Counted from the first letter of the stretch, positions 19,460-28,492 are shown. The stretch: 41,087 nucleotides of DNA from Bacteroidota bacterium (GCA_027621555.1 JAQCBJ010000013.1:1-41087), one strand, 5' to 3'. The notes: a model not told the origin generated them from the sequence alone. Made by a program: numbers and translations.

Positions 19460-20447
19460 TCTTAATGGGAGTTCCGCGCTGAATATACATGGTTGCGCTG
19501 CTATTGAGCAACGTATCAATTGATTGAGGCTTATCACCAAAACCAGGTCGAATCGAACGCACATTTTCGTTTGTGAATGGTTCCCCCGGAGCAATGTCTT
19601 TCACTGCGTAGAGGGATCGCGAGAACTGCCGGGCCTTAAGCTTTTTCTCGGTCATCTCGTATGTAACGCTGCCAAGGGCAGATTCCGTCAATCGGATTTG
19701 ATCGACCATGGCACGAAATTCAGCGGGCTCCATGCTGAACGCTGAGTCGACTCCACCTAGAGAGCGATCTAAAATGAAGTGCTTTTCAATCATGGTCGCA
19801 CCAAGGGCCACGGCCGCCGCTGCAACAGCATGGCCCATTGTGTGGTCTGACAAACCCGTAGGAACACCGAAACGTCGCCTCATGTCCACCATCGTCAGCA
19901 GGTTGGCCTCTTCGACAGGTGCAGGATAGGCCGAGGTGCACTTGAGGAGGGTGACCTGGTTGTTGTTCATTCGCTTGCACGCATGCAGGGCCAACTCAAT
20001 GTCCTCTTCGGTCGCGATTCCCGTGCTGATGACGACTGGTTTGCCCTTGCTTGCAATGTATTCGATGAGCGGGATGTCCGTGATTTCGAAAGAGGCGACC
20101 TTGTAGATGGGGTTGTCTAGACTTTCGAGAAGGTCCACTGCGGTAGGGTCGAAAGGACTTGAAAAACAAACCAAACCCAAGTCTCGTGCTGTTTGAAACA
20201 ACATTTCATGCCAATCCCATGGGGTGTGCGCTTCCTTGTAGAGGTCGTACAATTTGCGTCCTTTCCACAATCCTTCCTCAATGACAAATCCCGGACCATC
20301 GTGATCAAGGGTGATTGTGTCTGCGGTGTAGGTCTGGAGCTTGATTGCATCAGCACCGGCATCAGCAGCAGCCTCAATCGTGGCAATGGCCTGTTCAATG
20401 CTGCCGTTGTGGTTGGCTGACAACTCCGCAATGATAAAGACACTCAT
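19449..20447 (-). CDS. pseI: Pseudaminic acid synthase
   Basis: Condenses phosphoenolpyruvate with 2,4-diacetamido-2,4,6-trideoxy-altrose to give pseudaminic acid; cytosolic, metal-dependent, NeuB family. The 332-residue protein shows the NeuB TIM barrel: FIIAELSANHNGSIEQA (about 4-20), AGADAIKLQTYTADTIT, CFSSPFDPTAVDLLE, KVASFEITDIPLI, ISTGIAT, LLKCTSAYPAP, GLSDHTMGHAVAAAAVALGATMIEKHFILDR (about 200-230), then a C-terminal SAF/antifreeze-like domain from about 275 (RSLYAVKDIAPGEPFTNENVRSIRPG). GVDSAFSMEP fits PseI better than sialic acid NeuB. All neighbours are Pse genes. It overlaps pseH by 4 bases and the acyltransferase by 11. Confidence 0.95.
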   Translation of the reverse strand: MSVFIIAELSANHNGSIEQAIATIEAAADAGADAIKLQTYTADTITLDHDGPGFVIEEGLWKGRKLYDLYKEAHTPWDWHEMLFQTARDLGLVCFSSPFDPTAVDLLESLDNPIYKVASFEITDIPLIEYIASKGKPVVISTGIATEEDIELALHACKRMNNNQVTLLKCTSAYPAPVEEANLLTMVDMRRRFGVPTGLSDHTMGHAVAAAAVALGATMIEKHFILDRSLGGVDSAFSMEPAEFRAMVDQIRLTESALGSVTYEMTEKKLKARQFSRSLYAVKDIAPGEPFTNENVRSIRPGFGDKPQSIDTLLNSSATMYIQRGTPIKNDN

Positions 20448-21013
20448 TTGTCGAGGTATTGGGCCAAATCAATGGCGTGGGTGCTGAATTCGTCTCCAGA
20501 ATAAAGACGAGGATTGTATTTGGAAATCATGATCCAATCTTGGTAGACTCCATTGTTGTTATAGTGACTTCGAAGCACACCTTCCGCAATCCATCCAGCG
20601 CGAGTGTAGGCCTTGAGCGAAGCAATGTTTCTTTCAAGAATTCCACCGTGGAGCTTCCGCACGGCATACTTTTCAAAGGCCATTTCGCACCCCGATTCGA
20701 TGAGCCTGCTGCTCAGTCCCTTTCCGAGGTAATTTTTGTCCCCGATGAAAACGGCAAAGTCAGCCAAGCCATGGACATGATCGATCGGACCAAGTTTCGC
20801 AGTGCCGAATATGTGATTTTTCCGAACATCTCTGATGCCAAGTGTAACCTGGTTTCCCTGTTTCTTCCCTTGCTCAACAGATTCTCTCAATTCAGCGATT
20901 TTGATTTTTCTCCCACTTCGAGTGTACTCCTGAGTGTGATCAGAATTGAACCAATCTTGCCACTCTTCCAAGACATCTGCAGGGGACAGCTCCTTGAAGT
21001 CAAACTCAATCAT
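20444..21013 (-). CDS. pseH: GNAT N-acetyltransferase, PseH-like
   Basis: Acetyl-CoA-dependent enzyme that would acetylate the 4-amino group of UDP-4-amino-4,6-dideoxy-altrosamine, the third step of the pathway. The 189-residue length is normal for PseH. The GNAT core is visible: HIFGTAKLGPIDHVHGLADFAVFIGDKNYLGKGLSSRLIESGCEMAF (about 67-113; the GKGLSS turn binds the pantetheine/pyrophosphate), and LHGGILERNIASLKAYTRAGWIAEGVLRSH (about 121-150). The assignment rests on fold plus position between pseG and pseI. It overlaps pseG by 8 bases and pseI by 4. Confidence 0.85.
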   Translation of the reverse strand: MIEFDFKELSPADVLEEWQDWFNSDHTQEYTRSGRKIKIAELRESVEQGKKQGNQVTLGIRDVRKNHIFGTAKLGPIDHVHGLADFAVFIGDKNYLGKGLSSRLIESGCEMAFEKYAVRKLHGGILERNIASLKAYTRAGWIAEGVLRSHYNNNGVYQDWIMISKYNPRLYSGDEFSTHAIDLAQYLDK

Positions 21014-21956
21014 TGAACCAAGATATGAATCGATGCAAAGGGAAGGCCTCTAAAGAAGGTGCGGTGTGAACTTCAGTCGGAATGCGCGCTCCATCGGTTG
21101 CTCCGTCCAACCAAAACCCAGCTTCAACCATGCGGAGAAAAGCCTCTTGCTGATTTGTTGCCAATGGCCTCACGTAAGGCTTTCTTCCCGTAGCAATGAG
21201 GAATTCAATCCCGATTGTGCTTGCAGGAAGAACGGCAATTCGGCTGGAATTCATGAGAGCTGCGAGTTTCTCGGCTTGGACATCCCTCACCGGAAACCAT
21301 CCCACATTCTTGCACAAAGCCTCAAACCGCCTGTTGGTCACGGCTAGGACAGACTGGTCACTCAACTCGTCTATGAATGTCTGGTAGAAGTCCCACGATT
21401 CTTGGGTGGTGACGTAAATGAAGGTGTCGTACTCGAATTCCGAGTGCGCACCCACCAAATCAGTGAACTCAGGACGAACAATGAATCCATCCAACCCCGT
21501 CCACATTTGATTGACCTCAACAACGCGGCGCACCTCTTCGTGGTCAAAAAGAAGCTGAGTGATGATGGCATCACAAGGCGGCACATGTTGCAAACTGTCA
21601 ATGACACGGATCGTTTTGACCTTCAGAGATTGCGCTTCCGTGTAAAAGCTTGAGTCAAATCGATATCCGTCAAGAATGAGAGAATCTCCATTGCACAGAA
21701 TTCCATCAAGATCCCAGCTCCAAGGTTTTTTACTCCTTGGGTCATCAGGGGCGAACTGTTCGTTTTCAGGTAAAATCTCAATGCCAAAACTGTGTTTCTC
21801 CAGCTGGGCCAGCACCCAATGGGATGCACTCGACATCGCAAACCGGCATTCAAAATGCGCAGCGAGGTATTGCGCCATGGTAAGACACCTCATGAAATGA
21901 CCGTGCCCTACGATGTCATTGCCCTCCACGCGAAAAATCACCCTATCTCGCCGCAT
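21006..21956 (-). CDS. pseG: UDP-2,4-diacetamido-2,4,6-trideoxy-altropyranose hydrolase
   Basis: Removes UDP from the fully acetylated sugar, releasing the substrate for pseI. It is a GT-B-fold hydrolase related to MurG; 316 residues. The N-terminal GHGHFMRCLTMAQYLA contains the family GxGHxMR motif, His20 being the likely catalytic residue. LILDGYRFDSSFY corresponds to the usual DHY segment, here with Gly in place of His, a family-atypical change. The C-terminal binding segment AALMNSSRIAVLPASTIGIEFLIATGRKPYVRPLATNQQEA (about 231-272) is well kept. The start overlaps the pseF stop by one base, and the stop overlaps pseH by 8. Confidence is raised by the intact pathway around it. Confidence 0.88.
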   Translation of the reverse strand: MRRDRVIFRVEGNDIVGHGHFMRCLTMAQYLAAHFECRFAMSSASHWVLAQLEKHSFGIEILPENEQFAPDDPRSKKPWSWDLDGILCNGDSLILDGYRFDSSFYTEAQSLKVKTIRVIDSLQHVPPCDAIITQLLFDHEEVRRVVEVNQMWTGLDGFIVRPEFTDLVGAHSEFEYDTFIYVTTQESWDFYQTFIDELSDQSVLAVTNRRFEALCKNVGWFPVRDVQAEKLAALMNSSRIAVLPASTIGIEFLIATGRKPYVRPLATNQQEAFLRMVEAGFWLDGATDGARIPTEVHTAPSLEAFPLHRFISWFND

Positions 21957-22657
21957 TATTTGTCACTAAGCATGTGCTGAAACTTGATTTTCAGCATCTC
22001 CCAGTCTTCTGGAGTATCTACATCTTGTGCCAAAGCCTCAAGGGTTGGAATAGGCACAAGGTTGAGCGCCGAAAACGACAATCCTTGCCCAATGCTATTT
22101 CGTCTCATCCAATACCATTGACCAGCATCATGATAGGCTGGACCGGAGTCTTGGGTTCGGTCATTGACCTTGTCACCCCAAATATGCCGCCCCTTGCCAC
22201 TTTCAATCTGAAGAGCCCTCCAAATGGGGTGTTTGTATTCCAACACAGGAAACACCACTCCATCAACGTGGCCTTGAAGCATCCTGAAGCCGCGAATAAG
22301 GCTATCAGGCTGAACCAGTGGTGTAACTGGATAAAGGCAAAGCAAGTTGTCAAACTTGTCGCCGCGCTCATCCAACATTTCTGCCACCTCAGCCAATACA
22401 TCCATTGTGGTGGCATGGTCATCTGAAGTCCTCGCACTACGTAAGAAGGGTACTTCAGCACCATAAACTTTTGCGACCTGTGCAATTTCCCTGCTATCGG
22501 TGCTAACTAAAATTTGGTCAAAAAGCTGAGATTCTTGTGCACATTTGATGGCGTATGCCATCACGGGTTTTCCAAAGAATTCTTTGATGTTTTTTCCGGG
22601 CAACCGCTTCGAACCACCTCGAGCAGGAATGACGCAGATGTTCCGATTCGAACTCAT
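21956..22657 (-). CDS. pseF: CMP-pseudaminic acid cytidylyltransferase
   Basis: Activates pseudaminic acid with CTP to CMP-Pse, the donor for surface transferases. The 233-residue protein has the acylneuraminate cytidylyltransferase signature CVIPARGGSKRLPGKNIKEFFGKPVMAYAI (about 8-37) and ILVSTDSREIAQVAKVYGAEVPFLR. TSDDHATTMDVL, LLCLYPVTPLVQPDSLIRGF and GQWYWMRRNS also follow the PseF pattern. The gene starts 4 bases inside pseC (ATGA overlap). A related sialic or legionaminic acid activity is excluded mainly by the surrounding pseB/C/G/H/I set. Confidence 0.92.
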   Translation of the reverse strand: MSSNRNICVIPARGGSKRLPGKNIKEFFGKPVMAYAIKCAQESQLFDQILVSTDSREIAQVAKVYGAEVPFLRSARTSDDHATTMDVLAEVAEMLDERGDKFDNLLCLYPVTPLVQPDSLIRGFRMLQGHVDGVVFPVLEYKHPIWRALQIESGKGRHIWGDKVNDRTQDSGPAYHDAGQWYWMRRNSIGQGLSFSALNLVPIPTLEALAQDVDTPEDWEMLKIKFQHMLSDK

Positions 22658-23868
22658 GATGATTGAAGGAATGACCTAATCTCATTGATGACTCTGTCTA
22701 CATCTGCATCCGTCATAGAAGGAAACATGGGTAGACTGATGCACCGGCTGTAGTACGACTCGGCAGCAGGCAGATCTCCTGGTTTCCAGCCCTGACTCCT
22801 ATAGTAAGGCATCAAATGGGTGGGGACGTAATGGATTTGACTGTAGATGCCTTTCGACCGAAGTGACTGATAGAGCTCTGCACGTTGGTCACACTCAATC
22901 ACGTACAAATGATGCGCGTGTCCGTTTGTTTCGGGATCAATTGCCTCGGTGTTTCGATCTTGAATGCCTTTCAAGTTGCGAAAAGCATTTCGGTATTTGA
23001 TGCCAATCTCCCGCCTGCGTTGAAGTCCGCCCGCAGCGCGAGTGAGTTGACTCAGACCCAGTGCAGCTTGAATGTCAGAAAGCCGGTAGTTGTATCCCAG
23101 CTCTTGCATTTCCATGTACCATCCGGGGTATTCGGCATCTTTCCCCACTGACAAACCAAATGCCTCGGTAGGCGAATTCAAAAAGCGGCTTGAATCTTTG
23201 GTGATTCCATGCGTCCTCAATGCGCGCAGACGGTGATAGGTTTCTTCATTGTTGGTGGTCACCATGCCTCCTTCGCCCGTAGCGATGTGCTTTACGGGAT
23301 GAAATGAAAAAATGGCGCAATCGGCAAAATTTCCATTGCCACAGTTCTGTCGTCTTCCCACGGTGTCAATGAAGAATCCTCCGGGAGCATGACAAGCATC
23401 TTCAATGATCCATAGCTCGTCCTCATTTGCAAGCTTTCTAAAGGACTCTAGGTCCACAGCCCTGCCCGCGAAATCAACTGGAATGATTCCTGCAAACGTG
23501 GCTCGAGGCTCGGATTCAACCAGTCTTTTTACCTGTTCAAGGTCAAGCAAATACGTATTTGGGTCGATGTCCGCGAAGACCACCTCTCCACCACAGTAGC
23601 GAATGCAGTTCGCTGTTGCGGCAAAGGTGATTGGTGAGGTGATGACTTTTTGACCTGGCTTGAGATTCATGGCCATCGCGCACAGGTGAAGCGCTGCAGT
23701 CCCATTCGACACTGCGACGGCATATTTTGCTCCTACATATTCAGCAAAGGACGTTTCAAATTGCTCTATGACTGGTCCTTGCGTGAGATAATCACTCTTG
23801 AGGACCTTGACGACAGCATCGATGTCAGCCTCGGTGATGTCTTGCCGGCCGTAGGGGATGACGTTCAT
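22654..23868 (-). CDS. pseC: UDP-4-amino-4,6-dideoxy-N-acetyl-L-altrosamine transaminase
   Basis: PLP-dependent aminotransferase of the DegT/DnrJ/EryC1 family, using glutamate to aminate C4 of the pseB product. 404 residues, slightly longer than typical (about 380-390). N-terminus IPYGRQDITEADIDAVVKVLKSDYLTQGP is PseC-like. SNGTAAL (about 54-60) binds the phosphate, VDFAGRAVD and WIIEDACHAPGG provide ring and Asp contacts, and FSFHPVKHIATGEGGM puts the Schiff-base lysine at 193. ATG overlaps pseB by 4 bases, and the stop overlaps pseF by 4. Base composition is intermediate between island and backbone. Confidence 0.95.
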   Translation of the reverse strand: MNVIPYGRQDITEADIDAVVKVLKSDYLTQGPVIEQFETSFAEYVGAKYAVAVSNGTAALHLCAMAMNLKPGQKVITSPITFAATANCIRYCGGEVVFADIDPNTYLLDLEQVKRLVESEPRATFAGIIPVDFAGRAVDLESFRKLANEDELWIIEDACHAPGGFFIDTVGRRQNCGNGNFADCAIFSFHPVKHIATGEGGMVTTNNEETYHRLRALRTHGITKDSSRFLNSPTEAFGLSVGKDAEYPGWYMEMQELGYNYRLSDIQAALGLSQLTRAAGGLQRRREIGIKYRNAFRNLKGIQDRNTEAIDPETNGHAHHLYVIECDQRAELYQSLRSKGIYSQIHYVPTHLMPYYRSQGWKPGDLPAAESYYSRCISLPMFPSMTDADVDRVINEIRSFLQSS

Positions 23869-24878
23869 TGCCAGGAAAAATCAGGGTCAACGTGCTCCAC
23901 AATCAAGTCGCGTAGGCTGTCCACCGTTTCCCAGTCGTCGTTTTGGCCGGAGTTGTAATTGAATCCCTCTTGAACTTTTATGGCATTGAAGGACTGGACG
24001 AATTCATCCAAATTGAACCTGGGGTTCTGGGGAAGAATCGCGTAGTATTTGCCAAGATCCCAAGTGTTGTAGGAATCGGAAGCCGTGATCATTTCCTCGT
24101 GGATTTTTTCGCCGGGACGAATGCCAACCACCGGTTTGTCGCATTCGGGGCCAATGGCCTCGGCGACGTCCGTGATTCGATAGCTCGGAATTTTTGGCAC
24201 GAACAATTCTCCACCCCATGCGTGTTCCAAAGCGTGCATGACCATGTCTACGCCTCCCCTCAAACTGATGTTGAACCGAGTCATGTTGGCATCGGTGATG
24301 GGCAATGTCCCTGAAGCTTTCTTTTTGATGAAGAAGGGGATGACCGAACCGTTGCTTCCCATGACATTTCCGTATCGAACCACAGAAAATTTGGTGGGGG
24401 CACTGCCGCGCATGTTGTTGGCTGCCACAAACAACTTGTCGCTCGTGAGCTTGGTGGCCCCGTACAAATTGATTGGTGCACATGCCTTGTCTGTGGAGAG
24501 CGCAACAACACGTTCAACACCCGTCTCCAGAGCTGCCCGAATGACATTTTCAGCTCCACCAACATTGGTTTTGACACACTCGTCAGGGTTGTATTCTGCG
24601 ATGTGTACGTGCTTCATGGCAGCAGCGTGAATGACATAGTCCACACCTTGAAATGCACGATACATCCGATCGTAATCCCTCACGTCCCCAATGAAATACC
24701 GCATGGGATATTCCGATTCAGGGAATTCTTGGGCCATCTGAAATTGCTTCTGTTCATCGCGGGAGAAGATGATGAGTCTACGTGGCTTTTCAGGAAGACC
24801 AAGGATGTGTCTTGTCAGAGCCTTTCCGAGGGAGCCTGTCCCCCCGGTGATGAGGATGCTTTTGTTCGTGAAATTCAT
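23865..24878 (-). CDS. pseB: UDP-N-acetylglucosamine 4,6-dehydratase (inverting)
   Basis: First step of pseudaminic acid synthesis: UDP-GlcNAc to UDP-2-acetamido-2,6-dideoxy-arabino-hexos-4-ulose with C5 inversion, NADP-dependent. 337 residues, the usual PseB/FlaA1 length. Rossmann motif TGGTGSLG at 11-18; catalytic set Asp130/Lys131 in STDKA and Tyr139/Lys143 in YGATK, which line up with FlaA1 catalytic residues at an offset of two. HAAAMKHVHIAEYNP (84-98) and RYGNVMGSNGSVIPFF are diagnostic. Its ATG overlaps the fahA stop by 4 bases, so transcription and translation probably follow fahA. Confidence 0.97.
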   Translation of the reverse strand: MNFTNKSILITGGTGSLGKALTRHILGLPEKPRRLIIFSRDEQKQFQMAQEFPESEYPMRYFIGDVRDYDRMYRAFQGVDYVIHAAAMKHVHIAEYNPDECVKTNVGGAENVIRAALETGVERVVALSTDKACAPINLYGATKLTSDKLFVAANNMRGSAPTKFSVVRYGNVMGSNGSVIPFFIKKKASGTLPITDANMTRFNISLRGGVDMVMHALEHAWGGELFVPKIPSYRITDVAEAIGPECDKPVVGIRPGEKIHEEMITASDSYNTWDLGKYYAILPQNPRFNLDEFVQSFNAIKVQEGFNYNSGQNDDWETVDSLRDLIVEHVDPDFSWQ

Positions 24879-26119
24879 TTCTTGGCAGATAACACGGTCG
24901 TTGTTACAGCACCAAAGTAGGGCGCTCTCATGACTACGCTGTCGCCGTCTTGAATGAATTTGCGTTCAGATCCGTCGGGCATGGCGACGGGAGTGGTGCC
25001 GCGCCATGAGATTTCGAGCATGGAGCCGAAAGAGCCCTTCTCGGGGCCGCTGATGGTGCCGCTCGCCATCATGTCGCCGGCGCGCAGGTTGCATCCGTTG
25101 ACCGTATGGTGAGCCAATTGCTGACGCATGTTCCAGTACATGTGACGGAAGTTGGAGCGGCAGACGATTTGGCCTGACGCAGCGCCTTCCGGGACGATTT
25201 CGACTTCGAGAGGGACGTCGTAGTGGCTGTTGCCTTCGTACTTCAAGTAGTCCAGAACTTTGGGGTCTTGCTGTGGGCCCGCGACGCGAAGGTGATCAAG
25301 AGCTTCGAGGGTGACGATCCAAGGGGAGATGGAGGAGCCGAAATTCTTGCCGAGGAAGGGGCCGAGGGGGACGTATTCCCACTTTTGGATGTCGCGGGCG
25401 GACCAGTCGTTGAACAGGACCAGGCCAAAGATGTAGTCCTCCGCCTCGGCCGTCGTGATCCGCTCGCCGAGCGGTTTGCCGTCGAAGGTGACAAAGGCCA
25501 TCTCGAGTTCGAAGTCGAGGAGGCGGGACGGGCCGAAGACGGGGGGTTGGTCGTCGTTGGGGCGGGTTTGGCCCATGGGGCGGCGGATGGGCGTGCCGCT
25601 GACGACGATGCTGGAGGCCCGGCCGTGGTACCCCACCGGCATGTGCTTCCAGTTGGGGAGCAGGGCATTTTCCGGGTCGCGGAACATCTTTCCCACGTTT
25701 CGGGCATGGTCCTCGCTGGAGTAGAAATCCGTGTAGTCGCCCACTTCCACCGGCATGTGCATGGTGACGGAAGGGGCGGGAACGAGGCACGACACGTGAA
25801 GGTCGGGGCGGTCCCGGAGCTCGGCCGAGTCGGAAGCGAACAAGGCTTGGACGCGCTCGCGCAGGGCGACCGTGGTCGGCTTGCCGAGCTTCATGAGCGG
25901 GTTCAGGACGGGTGCGGACAGGACGTCGACGGAAAGGCCGAGGCCGTCGAGAAGGTCCGCGGCGTGGAGGGCGCTGAGGTCGATGACGTGATCGCCCAAC
26001 CGCATCCCGGGACGGGCATCGCGGTCGGCCGTCGAAAACACCCCAAACGGCAAGTTGGCGAGCGGGAAATCGTGCCCCGCTGGCACGTCGATCCAAGAGG
26101 TCAGGTTCGCGTCGGTCAT
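24875..26119 (-). CDS. fahA: Fumarylacetoacetase
   Basis: Hydrolyses fumarylacetoacetate to fumarate and acetoacetate, the last step of tyrosine/homogentisate breakdown; cytosolic. 414 residues, normal length. N-terminal SH3-like part, then the FAH catalytic fold: DYTDFYSSEDHARNVGKMFR (about 132-151, metal and catalytic His), LPNWKHMPVGYHGRASSIV, DFELEMAFV, IFGLVLFNDWSARDIQKWEY, LGPFLGKNFGSSISPWIV, and MASGTISGPEKGSFGSMLE near the C-terminus. The longer reading frame upstream (to 26437) runs over the divergent stringent-response gene; ATG 26119 fits the family N-terminus and sits 4 bases after a -7-like box. GC-rich backbone composition, unlike the pse genes it overlaps by 4 bases. No other tyrosine-catabolism gene is in the window. 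Confidence 0.95.
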   Translation of the reverse strand: MTDANLTSWIDVPAGHDFPLANLPFGVFSTADRDARPGMRLGDHVIDLSALHAADLLDGLGLSVDVLSAPVLNPLMKLGKPTTVALRERVQALFASDSAELRDRPDLHVSCLVPAPSVTMHMPVEVGDYTDFYSSEDHARNVGKMFRDPENALLPNWKHMPVGYHGRASSIVVSGTPIRRPMGQTRPNDDQPPVFGPSRLLDFELEMAFVTFDGKPLGERITTAEAEDYIFGLVLFNDWSARDIQKWEYVPLGPFLGKNFGSSISPWIVTLEALDHLRVAGPQQDPKVLDYLKYEGNSHYDVPLEVEIVPEGAASGQIVCRSNFRHMYWNMRQQLAHHTVNGCNLRAGDMMASGTISGPEKGSFGSMLEISWRGTTPVAMPDGSERKFIQDGDSVVMRAPYFGAVTTTVLSAKK

Positions 26120-26123
26120 GGTG

Positions 26124-26131
26124 CGAAAGTA
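26124..26131 (-). promoter_or_regulatory. Candidate -7 box directly before fahA (and pse operon)
   Basis: Minus-strand TACTTTCG, matching TAnnTT(T/C)G, ends 4 bases before the fahA ATG. If used, the mRNA would start at the ATG and could run through fahA into the overlapping pse genes. No -33 TTG at normal distance; the nearest is about 28 bases upstream. The 86-base divergent gap to the RelA/SpoT gene holds no other clear site. Confidence 0.4.
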
Positions 26132-26205
26132 GTGCACGCGGGAGGGTTCATGAGGTGACCAACGGGGCGTGCGTTTTGAGGCGAGAATGCCGAACTTGCA
26201 GCGTG

Positions 26206-28491
26206 ATGGAATTCGACTTGGAAGCGGAAAAGCAGGAGATCCTTCGGAGGTACCGGGGGTTGTTGCGTGCAGCCAAAAATTCCAAGAAGCGGTCGGAGCG
26301 CAAGGCCATTCGCAAGGCCTTTGACGTGGCGCTCGACGCGCACAAAGACATTCGACGCAAAAGCGGGGAACCATACATCTACCACCCGATTGCCGTGGCG
26401 CGCATTGTGGCGGAGGAGATGGGCTTGGGGACGACAAGCATCGTGTGCGCGCTCCTGCACGACACCGTGGAGGACACCTTCATGACGCTTGAGGACGTGG
26501 AGCGGATGTTTGGGCCCAAGGAGCGGGCCATCGTCGATGGGTTGACGAAGATGAGCGGGGTGTTCGAGCCCGGGACGAGTGCCCAGGCCGAGAACTTCCG
26601 CAAGATGCTCCTCACCTTAAGCGACGACGTGCGGGTGATTTTGATCAAGCTCGCGGACCGCTTGGACAACATGCGCACGCTCGAGCACATGCGTCCCGAC
26701 AAACAGCAGAAAATTGCCTCGGAGACGCTGTACATGTATGCGCCGCTGGCGCATCGTTTGGGCTTGTACAACATCAAAACGGAGCTCGAAGACCTCAGCC
26801 TGAAGTACAAGGAGCCGGAGGATTACGGGGAGATTAGTGCGCGTTTGCGGAAGACCAAAGCTGTGCGCACGCGCTTCATCAACACGTTCACGGTGCCCAT
26901 CAAGCAGAGCCTCGACGAGGCTGGCATCGCCTACGAAATGATGGGGCGGCCCAAGAGCGTGTTCAGCATCTGGAACAAGATGCAGACCAAGAAAGTCAGC
27001 TTCGAGGAGGTGTACGACGTGTTTGCGATTCGGATCATCCTCGACACGGATGAGGCCAACGAGAAGGCGGACATTTGGCGCACCTACAGCATCGTCACCG
27101 ACTACTACCAGCCCAACCCGGACCGCCTGCGCGACTGGATCAGCCTGCCCAAGGCCAACGGCTACGAGTCGCTCCACACCACCGTCATGTCCCCCACCGG
27201 CAAGTGGGTGGAAGTCCAAATCCGAAGCCGTCGCATGGACGACATGGCCGAACGTGGCCTCGCAGCACACTGGCGCTACAAAACCGACGGCGGATCGATT
27301 GAAAGCGACCCTTCCTTGAGCCCGCAACAGCGCGCGGAAGCCATCGCCGCGAAAGGGGGCGACAAGATTGATGCGTGGCTCGGGCAGATTCGAGAAATCC
27401 TGGAGGGCGGCGAAGCCGACGCCATCAGCTTCATCGACGAGTTCAAGCTGAATTTGTTTGCCGACGAGGTGTACGTTTTTACGCCCAACGGCGAATTGAT
27501 CACCTTGCCCGTAGGCGCAACGCCTCTCGACTTCGCGTTCCGAATTCACACCAAAGTGGGTTCGCAGTGCATTGGGGCCAAGGTGAACCACAAGCTCGTG
27601 CCCCTGAGCGAAGCCTTGACCAGCGGAGACCAGGTCGAGATCATCACCTCGCGCAAGCAGGCGCCCAAGGAAGACTGGCTGCAGTACGTGGTCACCGCCA
27701 GCGCACGGTCCAAGATTCGGCATGCCCTGAAGGAGGAAGAACGAAAGCAAGCCCTTGAAGGCAAAGAGAAATTGCGAAAATGGCTCCGCAAAATCGGTGC
27801 CGACGGGAACCCGGAGAACGTGTCGGGCATGTTGCGGAAATTCAAGGTCGACTCGCCCCACGAACTGCACCACCGCATCGCCACAGGTCGCATCGACCTC
27901 GACCGCGTCGGAGGCTACACCCTGAAATCGAACAGGCTGGAATGGGACCGCGGACCCGAGCCGCTGCCTTCGAAAAAGACCCGCGCCACCGACCTCGAAG
28001 CGGCGAGCATCTCCTACATGAAAAAAGAGGCGGGCGACGTGCTTTTGATCGGCGACGCGAAGCAAACCCTCGACTACGGCCTCGCCGCGTGCTGCAACCC
28101 CATTCCTGGCGACGACGTCTTTGGCTTCATCACGGTCAGCGGGGGCATCAAAATCCACCGCCGCAGCTGCCCCAACGCCACCAACCTCCTCTCCCGCTAC
28201 GCCTACCGCGTGATGAAGGCAGACTGGGCGAGCAAGGCCGCGGCGCAATTCGAAGTGAGCATGGGCTTCACCGGCATCGACGACGTCGGCCTCGTCCACG
28301 CCGTCACCAACGTCATCTCCGCCGACATGCGCGTGGACATGCGTGCGGTGAGTTTTGAGTCGCGGGACGGCATTTTTGAAGGGAAAGTCCGAGTGGTGGT
28401 GTCCGACACGGACCACCTCCACGCATTGATCACCAAGCTCGAAGCGGTGCCCGGGGTGCACACGGTCGAGCGGTTGCAGGAGGAAGGATAA
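26206..28491 (+). CDS. Bifunctional (p)ppGpp synthetase/hydrolase (RelA/SpoT family)
   Basis: Makes and degrades the stringent-response alarmone; 761 residues. HD hydrolase domain: HPIAVARIVAEEMGL and LLHDTVEDT with His85-Asp86 and Glu89-Asp90 intact, so hydrolysis is likely. Synthetase domain about 220-370: GRPKSVFSIWNKMQTKKVSFEEVYDVFAIRII and PKANGYESLHTTV. TGS domain about 423-483 (VYVFTPNGELITLPVGATPLDFAFRIHTKVG ... LTSGDQVEIITS). A helical/zinc-finger-like part includes ACCNPIPGDDVFGFITVSGGIKIHRRSCPNA, and the ACT domain ends the protein (VHTVERLQ). As the only long RSH here it is a Rel-type enzyme. ATG 26206 matches the family start; a GTG start 51 bases upstream is less likely. Divergent from fahA. 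Confidence 0.96.
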   Translation: MEFDLEAEKQEILRRYRGLLRAAKNSKKRSERKAIRKAFDVALDAHKDIRRKSGEPYIYHPIAVARIVAEEMGLGTTSIVCALLHDTVEDTFMTLEDVERMFGPKERAIVDGLTKMSGVFEPGTSAQAENFRKMLLTLSDDVRVILIKLADRLDNMRTLEHMRPDKQQKIASETLYMYAPLAHRLGLYNIKTELEDLSLKYKEPEDYGEISARLRKTKAVRTRFINTFTVPIKQSLDEAGIAYEMMGRPKSVFSIWNKMQTKKVSFEEVYDVFAIRIILDTDEANEKADIWRTYSIVTDYYQPNPDRLRDWISLPKANGYESLHTTVMSPTGKWVEVQIRSRRMDDMAERGLAAHWRYKTDGGSIESDPSLSPQQRAEAIAAKGGDKIDAWLGQIREILEGGEADAISFIDEFKLNLFADEVYVFTPNGELITLPVGATPLDFAFRIHTKVGSQCIGAKVNHKLVPLSEALTSGDQVEIITSRKQAPKEDWLQYVVTASARSKIRHALKEEERKQALEGKEKLRKWLRKIGADGNPENVSGMLRKFKVDSPHELHHRIATGRIDLDRVGGYTLKSNRLEWDRGPEPLPSKKTRATDLEAASISYMKKEAGDVLLIGDAKQTLDYGLAACCNPIPGDDVFGFITVSGGIKIHRRSCPNATNLLSRYAYRVMKADWASKAAAQFEVSMGFTGIDDVGLVHAVTNVISADMRVDMRAVSFESRDGIFEGKVRVVVSDTDHLHALITKLEAVPGVHTVERLQEEG

Positions 28492-28492
28492 G

